From Georgenia soli (GTDB lineage: Bacteria; Actinomycetota; Actinomycetes; Actinomycetales; Actinomycetaceae): a stretch of 64,000 bases of DNA. Of the stretch, positions 57,568-64,000 are shown piece after piece (within the stretch, counting starts at the first letter, position 1; each line of letters opens with the position of its first letter). The position numbers and the translations under genes are program-made. Location of the stretch: assembly GCF_002563695.1 (NCBI RefSeq), contig NZ_PDJI01000004.1, positions 1,922,001-1,986,000 of the forward strand, given 5' to 3'. A model generated the notes under the pieces. It was not told the DNA's origin. It saw only the letters and a list, made by a program, of their open reading frames with translations, and did not search any database.

Positions 57568-58830
57568 TCAGGACATCCCGCGCCCGTAGTAGCTGGACTT
57601 CCGGCGAGCGTCCGCGGAGGTGTACTTGGCGGCCCGGGAGTGGGCGCCGTCGCGCACGTTCCCGATGAGCTCGGACAGGACGGCCGACTCCTCGTGCAGG
57701 CTCGCGCGCATCGACATCGGTGCACTGGCCATCGCCGCGGCGACCGTCCCGCCCGCGCTCTGGAGGTGCCGGAGCGCACCTGCGATGTCGCCGTCGCTGA
57801 GGAGGGTCGAGGCCTCCCGCTTGGCGCGCTGCGCCTCGAGGTACGCGAGCTCGGTGCGGACCACCGGGTCCGGGACCCGTCCGGCCGCGACGTCGCCCGG
57901 CACCACGTTGACGTGCACCGGCACCGTGACCGTGTGCTGCTCCAGGTTCGGCAGCTCCACCCAGTCGAGCGTCAGCTCGGCCACCTGCAGCAGCCCGAGC
58001 ACGGGCAGCCGGGGGACGTCGAAGGTCAGCACGAGCTTGCGCGTCTCCCCCGCGTACAGGCCGCCGATCTCCACCTGCACGCCCTGCTCCACGAGATTGG
58101 CCGGCAGGTCGTTGAGCACCTGCAGCCCACGGACCTGCGGCGACATCGTCACCAGCAGCGTGGCCGCCTGGGCGGCCTGGCTGAGCAGCCCGTCGACCTC
58201 GGCGGCGATGGCCTGCGCGGCGGCGTCGGGGTCCTCGGCGAAGCTCTCGTTGCCGCCGCCGGAGCGGGCGAGCGCGGAGAGGAGCCGCTCGTCGTAGCCG
58301 AGGCCGTAGCCGAGGGAGGAGGTGGTCACGCCCTGGGTGCGCGCCTTCGCGGCGACGGCCCCGAGCACGTCCGGCCGGGTCTCGCCGTGGTTGGCGTGGC
58401 CGTCGCTGATCAGCACGAGAGTCGCACCGGCGGCGGTGGCGGCCCTGCGCGCCTCCTTCAGGCCGCGCAGGTATCCGGCGGCCAGGTCCGTTGACCCGCC
58501 GGCGTGGATGGCGGCGACGGCGCTCCGGATCGCCGCCTTGTCGGTCACGGGTCCGGCGGGGACGACGACGCGCGCCTCGTCGTCGAACGCGACGAGGCCG
58601 AACCGGTCGCGCGGGTCGAGCCGGTCGACGAGCTCGATCAGCGCCCGCTTGGCGCCCTCGAGGGGGGCGCCGTGCATCGAGCCGCTCCGGTCCAGGACCA
58701 CCTGGAGGGTGGCGGCGGCACGTTCGGCGTCGGCGTCCGGGGCGGGCGCGGCGATCTCGAGCAGCATGGAGAGGGTGGAGTCCGTCTCGACGGCGACGAC
58801 GTCCACGTCGAGGTGGGTGGTGAGGTGCAT
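57568..58830 (-). CDS. von Willebrand factor A domain protein
   Basis: The 420-residue protein has a VWA domain at about 42-210 with a complete MIDAS metal site: D47-x-S49-x-S51 (DRSGSM), T114 (GGSTD) and D143 (ISDGHAN). Residues 220-320 form a beta-sandwich-like region, and the rest is helical with a basic C-terminus. No signal peptide or membrane segment is visible, so it is cytosolic, a scaffold binding partner proteins through a metal. ATG 58830 follows GAAGGAG. Its promoter overlaps that of the divergent XRE gene, which suggests control by that regulator. Confidence 0.87.
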   Translation of the reverse strand: MHLTTHLDVDVVAVETDSTLSMLLEIAAPAPDADAERAAATLQVVLDRSGSMHGAPLEGAKRALIELVDRLDPRDRFGLVAFDDEARVVVPAGPVTDKAAIRSAVAAIHAGGSTDLAAGYLRGLKEARRAATAAGATLVLISDGHANHGETRPDVLGAVAAKARTQGVTTSSLGYGLGYDERLLSALARSGGGNESFAEDPDAAAQAIAAEVDGLLSQAAQAATLLVTMSPQVRGLQVLNDLPANLVEQGVQVEIGGLYAGETRKLVLTFDVPRLPVLGLLQVAELTLDWVELPNLEQHTVTVPVHVNVVPGDVAAGRVPDPVVRTELAYLEAQRAKREASTLLSDGDIAGALRHLQSAGGTVAAAMASAPMSMRASLHEESAVLSELIGNVRDGAHSRAAKYTSADARRKSSYYGRGMS

Positions 58831-58872
58831 GAGGAACTCCTTCGTGCCCTGGCCGGACCGGGTCCGACCGAC

Positions 58873-58929
58873 CTATGATGCACAGAGCATAGGGCTGGCT
58901 GCATAGGAGTGTCAATGCCATGGGCATAG
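58873..58929. promoter_or_regulatory. overlapping divergent promoters with CATAG boxes
   Basis: For the VWA gene (minus) TTGACA (58910-58915) and TATGCT (58886-58891) are 18 bases apart. For the XRE gene (plus) a -10 TATGAT lies at 58874-58879. CTATG (58873-58877) pairs with CATAG (58888-58892), and two more CATAG boxes follow at 58902 and 58925, a likely operator of the XRE protein. Confidence 0.6.
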
Positions 58930-59624
58930 AAGAGTCACCGGGCGGCGATTCCCGGAACAGCAAGGACCGCTACTCCGGGCTGGCACGCCTGCTCCGCGGC
59001 CGCCGGGAGGAGCTCGGGCTGTCCCGCCGGGACGTCGTGACGCGCACCAAGCTGTCCTACCCCTACGTGTCCCAGCTGGAGGGCGGATATCGCGCGCCGT
59101 CCCTGGGGTCGGCGCGCAAGCTCGCGGACGCGCTGCACCTGCCCGTCGAGGAGGTCGTCAGGGCAGCGGGCGGCGACCTCACCGGGTCGCCCGAGCCCTC
59201 GACTCCCGCGCGGCGGGCCGCCCCAGCGGGACACTTCCGCAACCCCGCCTATTCGGACGGCATAATGCAAGACGGCGCAGCGGCGCCCTCGGACCTCGCC
59301 GCGGCCACCGCCCAGCCCGGGGACACCACCGGCGACGTCGAGACTGCGGCGCTGCGCCGCGCCGCACCCCACGCCCCCGCCGACCGGGACCCCCTGAGCC
59401 TGCTCGGCGGCGCCGGCCACGTCCCCGGCGCGGCGTTCGCAGCCGCGGCCGCGGCGCCACGCCGTCGTACCGGCCCCGGCGAGCTGGAGGCCGTGGCCGA
59501 CGACGTCGCGACCCTCCTGCACCGCCTGCCGCCCCAGAGCCGGCTCGACGCGCTGGCGCTCGTCCAGTCCCGGCTGATGGCGGAGATGGTGCAGGAGCAG
59601 GTCCGGCGCGCGACCGAGGGGTGA
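58920..59624 (+). CDS. XRE-family transcriptional regulator
   Basis: The 234-residue protein has an XRE/Cro-type helix-turn-helix at about 19-75: LARLLRGRREELGLSRRDVV, then KLSYPYVSQLEGGYRAPSLGSARKLADALHL. The remaining two thirds are Ala/Pro/Thr-rich and probably flexible, with a short helical C-terminus (LHRLPPQSRLDALALVQSRL) that may mediate contacts. AGGAG (58905-58909) precedes ATG 58920. It is divergent from the VWA gene and likely controls it through the CATAG boxes. Confidence 0.87.
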   Translation: MGIEESPGGDSRNSKDRYSGLARLLRGRREELGLSRRDVVTRTKLSYPYVSQLEGGYRAPSLGSARKLADALHLPVEEVVRAAGGDLTGSPEPSTPARRAAPAGHFRNPAYSDGIMQDGAAAPSDLAAATAQPGDTTGDVETAALRRAAPHAPADRDPLSLLGGAGHVPGAAFAAAAAAPRRRTGPGELEAVADDVATLLHRLPPQSRLDALALVQSRLMAEMVQEQVRRATEG

Positions 59625-59628
59625 CCGC

Positions 59629-60021
59629 TCAGGCCATGCTCGACAGCATGATGAGGTTCCCGCAGGTGTCGTCGAGCACGGCGGTCTTCAGGCCCGGCCC
59701 CATCGGGGTCGGCTCCTGGGTGAAGCGCACACCCTTGGCGGTCAGCTCCTCGTAGGTGGCGTCGAGGTCGTCGACGGCGAACGAGGCCGCCGGGATTCCG
59801 TCCTCCATCAGGGCGGCCTTGAACGCCTTCGCCGCGGGGTGCTCGTCGGGCTCGAGCAGCAGCTCCACGCCGTCGGGCTCGTCGGCGCCGACCACCGTGA
59901 GCCACCGGAACGCCCCGGCGGGCACGTCGTTCTTGGGCATGAAGCCGAGCGTGTCGGTGTAGAACTCCAGCGCCTTCTGCTGGTCGTCGACGAAGACGCT
60001 CATCACGTGGATCCTGGGCAC
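59629..60021 (-). CDS. VOC/glyoxalase-fold protein
   Basis: The 130-residue protein has the VOC fold: IHVMSVFVDDQQKALEFYTDTLGFMPKND at the N-terminus and DDTCGNLIMLSSMA at the end. It is of the PhnB/bleomycin-resistance-like group; no substrate can be named. GTG 60021 is chosen because AGGAG lies six bases upstream. It starts two bases after the stop of the ArsR gene, with which it forms an operon. Confidence 0.85.
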   Translation of the reverse strand: MPRIHVMSVFVDDQQKALEFYTDTLGFMPKNDVPAGAFRWLTVVGADEPDGVELLLEPDEHPAAKAFKAALMEDGIPAASFAVDDLDATYEELTAKGVRFTQEPTPMGPGLKTAVLDDTCGNLIMLSSMA

Positions 60022-60022
60022 G

Positions 60023-60316
60023 TCATTCTCCTGTTCGGTGGAGGGGCCAGCGCTCGATGATCGCGCGCAGGGGCTCCGTGTCGAGATGGTGGATCTTGGT
60101 GCGGCCGTCACGGTGCGAGCGCACCAGCCCGGCGTCCTCGAGCACCGCGAGGTGCTGGGAGACCGCCTGCCGCGTCGAGGTGCTCCCGTGCCGCATGGTG
60201 AGCCGGCCGCAGATCTCGAACAGCGTCTGCCCGTCGCGGAGCAGAAGCTCGTCGAGGATGAGGCGACGCGTCGGGTCCGCGAGCGCCCTGTAGACGTCTG
60301 CCACGGGCACCACCAT
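60023..60316 (-). CDS. ArsR-family transcriptional regulator
   Basis: The 97-residue protein has the ArsR winged helix: VYRALADPTRRLILDELL, FEICGRLTMRHGSTSTRQAVSQHLAVLEDAGLV, and HRDGRTKIHHLDTEPL. No metal-binding cysteines are in place (only one Cys, in the FEICGRL part), so it is probably a ligand- or redox-type ArsR. ATG 60316 is preferred; TTG 60322 is possible, and no ribosome-binding site is clear, so it may be leaderless. A short inverted pair GCAAG/CTTGC (60319-60334) upstream could be its operator. Confidence 0.82.
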   Translation of the reverse strand: MVVPVADVYRALADPTRRLILDELLLRDGQTLFEICGRLTMRHGSTSTRQAVSQHLAVLEDAGLVRSHRDGRTKIHHLDTEPLRAIIERWPLHRTGE

Positions 60317-60334
60317 ACGCAAGGCGCTGCTTGC

Positions 60335-61381
60335 ATGTCAGCGGAACGGGAGGGGAAAGGGGCTGCGCCCCGCACCCGGCCGCGGGAGCACCGTCCGACA
60401 GGGAGGCCAGCCGACGGCAAGACCCGCCGACGTGCGACGACCGGTCGGCGGGTCCATCCTCGGCGCGTGAACCTCACCGTCGTCGTCGCGCTCGCGGCCA
60501 ACGCCCTCGTCGCCCTGGCCAAGACGTTCGCGGCTCTCTTCACGGGTTCGGCGTCGATGGTGGCGGAGTCGGCGCACTCCTGGGCGGACACCGGCAACCA
60601 GGTCCTGCTGCTGATCGCGGACCGCCGCTCCCGACGCCGCCCCGACGCCGCGCACCCGCTGGGGTACGGCCGTGAGGCCTACGTGTGGTCGATGTTCGCC
60701 GCCCTCGGCCTGTTCGTCGCCGGCGCCGCCGTCTCCATCACCCACGGCGTGCAGGAGCTCGCGCACCCGTCGCCCGCCTCCAACTTCACGGTCGCCTACC
60801 TGGTGCTGGCGGCGGCGTTCGTGTTCGAGGGCATCTCCTTCCTCCAGGCGGTGCGGCAGACGAGGCACGAGGCCCGGCGGGCCAGGCGCAGCCTGCTCGA
60901 GCATGCGCTCGAGACGTCCGACCCGACCCTGCGGGCCGTCTTCGCCGAGGACTCCGCCGCCCTGATCGGCATCGTCATCGCGTTCGCCGGCGTGCTCGCG
61001 CACGACCTGACCGGCTCCCCGGTGCCGGACGCCGTGGGGTCCATCGTGGTCGGGGTGCTCCTCGGCGTGGTCGCCGTCGTCCTCATCGACCGCAACCGCC
61101 GCTACCTCGTCGGGGTGGAGGTCAGCCCGACCACCCGCGAGGAGATGTTCCAGCACCTCAGCTCCCTGCCCGGCGTGGCCAGCGTCAACTACCTCCACAT
61201 GGAGTTCGTCGGGCCCCGGGCGGTCTACCTGGTCGCGGGCGTCGACCTGAGCGGCGACGAGGCGGAGTCGAGCGTCGCCGCCCGCCTGCGGGAGCTGGAG
61301 CGCCGGCTCGAGCAGAGCCCCTTGGTCCTCGAGGCCGTGCTCACCGTGTCCCGGGCCGAGGACCACGCCCCCGGTCGGTGA
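60335..61381 (+). CDS. cation diffusion facilitator (CDF) transporter, SLC30A9-like
   Basis: The 348-residue protein exports divalent cations in exchange for protons. It has an Arg-rich N-terminal extension of about 45 residues, then membrane helices with the metal-site motif SAHSWADTGNQ and, in helix 5, FAEDSAALIG in place of the usual H-x3-D, as in the SLC30A9-like subgroup. A C-terminal cytosolic domain follows from about 265. ATG 60335 lacks a ribosome-binding site and lies 18 bases from the divergent ArsR start. GTG 60467 (VNLTVVV) would remove the extension and is a real alternative. The metal is not known. Confidence 0.85.
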   Translation: MSAEREGKGAAPRTRPREHRPTGRPADGKTRRRATTGRRVHPRRVNLTVVVALAANALVALAKTFAALFTGSASMVAESAHSWADTGNQVLLLIADRRSRRRPDAAHPLGYGREAYVWSMFAALGLFVAGAAVSITHGVQELAHPSPASNFTVAYLVLAAAFVFEGISFLQAVRQTRHEARRARRSLLEHALETSDPTLRAVFAEDSAALIGIVIAFAGVLAHDLTGSPVPDAVGSIVVGVLLGVVAVVLIDRNRRYLVGVEVSPTTREEMFQHLSSLPGVASVNYLHMEFVGPRAVYLVAGVDLSGDEAESSVAARLRELERRLEQSPLVLEAVLTVSRAEDHAPGR

Positions 61382-61390
61382 CCACTCGAC

Positions 61391-61801
61391 TTACTCGTGG
61401 CCCGCCAGCACGGCGTCCCGCTCGGGCACGGACAGGAGGATGCAGAACTCGTTCCCCTCCGGGTCCGCCATGACGACCCATCCCGATCCGGGGCCGTACT
61501 CGCCACGCCGGTCCGCGACCTCCCGGGCGCCCATCCGCCGGACGCGTCGTACCTCGTCCTCCTGGGTGCCGGCCCGCGGCCGCAGGTCCAGGTGGATCCG
61601 GTTCTTGACGACCTTCCCCTCCGGCACCTCGATGAACAGCAGCCGGTGGCCGGTGTCCGGGTCGACGATCATGCACTCTTCGTCGCCCGGCCTGTTCGGG
61701 TCGTCGGCAAGGTCGACGTAGCCGAGGAGCTCCTTCCACCACGTGCTCAGCCCGTAGGCGTCGGCGCAGTCGACGGTGGTGTGCGAAACAAAAGAGGTCA
61801 C
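61391..61801 (-). CDS. VOC/glyoxalase-fold protein
   Basis: The 136-residue protein has a VOC fold: VSHTTVDCADAYGLSTWWKELLGY at the start, RLLFIEVPEGKVVKNRIHLDL in the middle and WVVMADPEGNEFCIL near the end. The H (first strand), H of RIHLDL and E of NEFCIL are the likely metal ligands of this subgroup. GTG 61801 has only a weak ribosome-binding site; the in-frame start at 61837 adds a poor extension. It converges with the CDF gene, ending nine bases after it. Confidence 0.82.
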   Translation of the reverse strand: MTSFVSHTTVDCADAYGLSTWWKELLGYVDLADDPNRPGDEECMIVDPDTGHRLLFIEVPEGKVVKNRIHLDLRPRAGTQEDEVRRVRRMGAREVADRRGEYGPGSGWVVMADPEGNEFCILLSVPERDAVLAGHE

Positions 61802-61945
61802 CGGGGTCAATCTGCCGCGACGAGCACCAGCACGCACGCGATTTTTGGCTGGACCGCCGGACCGTCGACGAGCGTCGTGGGGGCGACGACGACGCAGCTG
61901 GCGGCACCGCGCCCCGCACCGGCGGCGGACGACGGCAGTGAGCCC

Positions 61946-62614
61946 TCAGGCCCGGGCCGGCAGGACGGCCGACGGCCCGACGGGCAGCGCATCCCCGAGC
62001 AGCTTGCCGCCGAAGGCGACCAGGACGAGGCCGGTGGCCCGGTCGATCACCGCGAGCCACCGCGGGTCGGCCAGCCAGCGACGGGCGTAGGCGCCCCCGA
62101 CGATCAGCGCGGCGAACCAGGTCAACGACAACGCGCCGTGGACGCCGGCCAGCAGGGCGCCCATCAGCAAGGGTGACGCGCCGTCGGGGAGGAACTGCGG
62201 GATCGTGGCGACCCCGACCTTCGGGTTGAGCAGGTTGGTGCCGACGCCGATGAGCCATCCCTGCCGCGCCGACGGCGCACCCGCCGTCACGGGGGCGTCG
62301 TCCGTGGCCCGAGGAGCGCCGTCCCGGAACGACTTCCACAGCATCGAACCGCCGAGCCAGAGCATGTACACGGCACCGGCCAGCGTCAGTACCCGGTAGG
62401 CCACCTCCGACGTCGCCAGGAGTGCCGAGAGCCCGACGGCCGCGGCGACGCCCCACACCATCGCCCCTGTCGCGATCCCCAGGGCTGTCGCCCACGCGTA
62501 CGGGCGCGCACGGGTGAGGGAGGACCGCAGCACCAGGGCGGTGTCCAGCCCCGGTACGAGGGTCAGGAGTCCTGCCACCACGGCGAAGCCCAGGAGGGCG
62601 TCGAGTACCGTCAC
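61946..62614 (-). CDS. LysE/RhtB-family amino acid exporter
   Basis: The 222-residue membrane protein has six hydrophobic segments and the LysE-family N-terminus LLGFAVVAGLLTLVPGLDTALVLRSSLTRARPYAWATALGIATGAMVWG. The conserved GVGTNLLNPKVGVATIPQFLPDG follows. Members export lysine, homoserine, threonine or other small amino acids; the substrate cannot be told. It stands alone on the minus strand. Confidence 0.9.
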   Translation of the reverse strand: MTVLDALLGFAVVAGLLTLVPGLDTALVLRSSLTRARPYAWATALGIATGAMVWGVAAAVGLSALLATSEVAYRVLTLAGAVYMLWLGGSMLWKSFRDGAPRATDDAPVTAGAPSARQGWLIGVGTNLLNPKVGVATIPQFLPDGASPLLMGALLAGVHGALSLTWFAALIVGGAYARRWLADPRWLAVIDRATGLVLVAFGGKLLGDALPVGPSAVLPARA

Positions 62615-62738
62615 CGACCCAGACTAGAAGAGGTCGCCGACCCGGCCGGGTACGTCAGCAGCACAGGTACCGGCCGGTCAGGACACCGCCGGGGCCGCCG
62701 CGCCGCACGAGCGGCACGGCAGCCCCGGCGCTCCCGCG

Positions 62739-63998
62739 TCACTCGGCGAGCGTCCACCCCTCGGCGACCATGCGCTCCCGGTCCGCCGGGCGCCGGTCGT
62801 CGAACAGAGGACCACGGTCGGAGTCGACCCGCACCCGGTCGAGGTACACGCCCTGCCCGCTGTACAGGGCGTCGGTGACGTAGCTGAGCCGGACGGTGAC
62901 GTCGCCGGCCAGGCCGTCGAGCGGGAACGTGGCGTCCCACCACCGGTGGTCGCCGAAGCCCGAGACGACGCCGTCGCTCGCCCGTTCCTCCGGCCCGGCC
63001 ACGAGGGTGCCGGGCAGGTGCTGCCAGGTGGCGCCGCCGTCGTCGGAGGCCTCGATGACGAGACGGTCCGTCTCCTCCGTGTGGAACCAGAGGTCCAGGG
63101 CCAGCTCGGCCCCGCCGTCGGGCACCGTGACGTCGAGGGAGAGCGTGTTCCTCAGTCGGTCACCCGATCCGGAGTGCCACGCCTGGCCCTGCGTGAACCG
63201 GTGGTCGGCGGCGGCGAGGCCCGCGGCGCGGGCGACCGCGCGGCGCTGCGGGTTCGGGCTGCCCCAGTCCCGGCTCGGGTGGACCCGGTTGGTCATGAGG
63301 ATCGCGATGGTCTCGGTCCACGGGTCGATGACGAGCGAGGTGCCGGTGTAACCGGTGTGGCCGGCGCTGCCCGGGCTCGTCAGGGCGTCGTGGTAGAACC
63401 AGGCCTCCAGCTCCGGTCCCAGCCCGCGGTGGTTGGAGCTGATGTCGCCGGTGCGGTCCTGCATCATCTCCTGCACCGTGGCGGGCTCGAGGATGCGGGC
63501 CTGCCCGTAGCGGCCGCCGTTCAGCAGCATCTGGGCGAAGACGGCGAGGTCGTCGGCGGTGGAGAACACCCCGGCGTGGCCGGCGACGCCCCCCAGGGAC
63601 CAGGCGTTCTCGTCGTGGACCTCGCCGTGGACGAGGCCGCGGCCGAGCGCGGGCTGGTACTCGGTGGCTGCGATGCGCGGCAGCAGCTCCTCGGGCGGGT
63701 TGTACATGGTGTCGCTCATCCCGAGCGGGCCGGTGATGTGCTCGCCGACGTACTCGTCGAGCCGCTGGCCGGACACCGTCTCGACGATCTCGCCGAGGGT
63801 AATGAGCCCGAGGTCGCTGTAGACGTAGCCCGTGCCGGGCTCGTACGCCGGCCTGACCGCGTAGACCGCGGCGAGCCGGGACTCGAGGTCCGGCTGGGTG
63901 TACAGCGGGATCCAGGCGGGCAGCCCGCCGGTGTGGGTGAGCAGCTGCTCCACCGTGACGTCCGCCTTGCCGTTCGCGGCGAACGCGGGGATGTGGTC
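62739..63998 (-). CDS. serine hydrolase (class C beta-lactamase family), N-terminus outside window
   Basis: The last 420 residues are visible; the frame is open at the window edge (…DHIPAFAANGKADVTVEQLLTHTGG). A beta-lactamase/transpeptidase-like domain shows LLTHTGGLPAW, the YSD tyrosine motif (GTGYVYSDLGLITLGEIVE), AGHAGVFSTADDLAVFAQML and the GHTGYTGTS box that replaces KTG. The nucleophile S-x-x-K lies upstream of the window. A C-terminal beta-sandwich of about 150 residues (SGDRLRNTLSLDV to DRVRVDSD) resembles the jelly-roll module of secreted hydrolases. The protein is probably exported. Confidence 0.85.
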   Translation of the reverse strand, partial: DHIPAFAANGKADVTVEQLLTHTGGLPAWIPLYTQPDLESRLAAVYAVRPAYEPGTGYVYSDLGLITLGEIVETVSGQRLDEYVGEHITGPLGMSDTMYNPPEELLPRIAATEYQPALGRGLVHGEVHDENAWSLGGVAGHAGVFSTADDLAVFAQMLLNGGRYGQARILEPATVQEMMQDRTGDISSNHRGLGPELEAWFYHDALTSPGSAGHTGYTGTSLVIDPWTETIAILMTNRVHPSRDWGSPNPQRRAVARAAGLAAADHRFTQGQAWHSGSGDRLRNTLSLDVTVPDGGAELALDLWFHTEETDRLVIEASDDGGATWQHLPGTLVAGPEERASDGVVSGFGDHRWWDATFPLDGLAGDVTVRLSYVTDALYSGQGVYLDRVRVDSDRGPLFDDRRPADRERMVAEGWTLAE

Positions 63999-64000
63999 CG

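Noticed and set aside
57308..57589. Small plus-strand protein encoded by the twin repeats
   Set aside because: There is no ribosome-binding site and the frame is Arg/Gly-rich. Three base changes between copies do not favour silent positions, so coding is unlikely.

Overview
The window is about 64 kb of very GC-rich DNA with actinobacterial features: a minus-strand 16S-23S-5S rRNA operon of high-GC Gram-positive type, GTG starts, 4-base ATGA/GTGA gene overlaps, leaderless-looking promoters, and families such as Nei2-type glycosylase, tandem-domain Usp proteins and Pro/Gly/Tyr-rich DUF4870 proteins. The 16S sequence and gene content suggest Micrococcales (Cellulomonas/Georgenia-like). This is an inference from reading, not a database result.

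Layout. 1-5.4 kb: end of a TetR regulator, a small monooxygenase-fold protein, a sugar isomerase/epimerase-like TIM barrel, a siderophore-interacting flavoprotein, a SRPBCC-TetR operon behind a near-perfect 39-bp palindrome, and an SQR-like flavoprotein. 5.6-15.8 kb: DNA repair, with a Nei2-type glycosylase coupled to an MSMEG_6728-like protein, and a full recC-recB-recD operon. 15.9-17.8 kb: an ArsR-AHSA1 fusion regulator divergent from meso-diaminopimelate dehydrogenase. 18.0-23.75 kb: the rRNA operon with promoter, leader and terminator. 24.2-30 kb: a small acidic protein, an APC permease broken by a perfect 17-bp tandem duplication, and a SWIM-SNF2 helicase. 30.3-34.7 kb: a large secreted GH35 beta-galactosidase. 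34.8-41.9 kb: three tandem-Usp stress proteins, a RibD-like reductase, membrane proteins and an MFS exporter.

42.3-55.8 kb is the most coherent system: a trans-4-hydroxyproline catabolic island. A Liv-type ABC transporter (livK-livH-livM-livG-livF) would import substrate. An FCD-family GntR regulator sits in the middle. A plus-strand operon encodes a proline-racemase-family epimerase, a three-part flavoprotein/2Fe-2S dehydrogenase, an aldehyde dehydrogenase (ketoglutarate semialdehyde type) and a second racemase-family paralog. A DapA-family deaminase is at the other end. A shared sequence (core TGTCACAC) lies in front of the DapA gene, livK and the gntR/epimerase divergon, which ties the three units into one predicted regulon.

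55.8-59.6 kb: an ADP-ribosylglycohydrolase fused to a Cys-X5-Arg phosphatase-like domain, two 72-bp direct repeats, a VWA protein and a divergent XRE regulator. This is the least explained cluster. 59.6-64 kb: two VOC proteins, an ArsR regulator divergent from a CDF transporter, a LysE exporter and the C-terminal part of a serine hydrolase that runs off the window.
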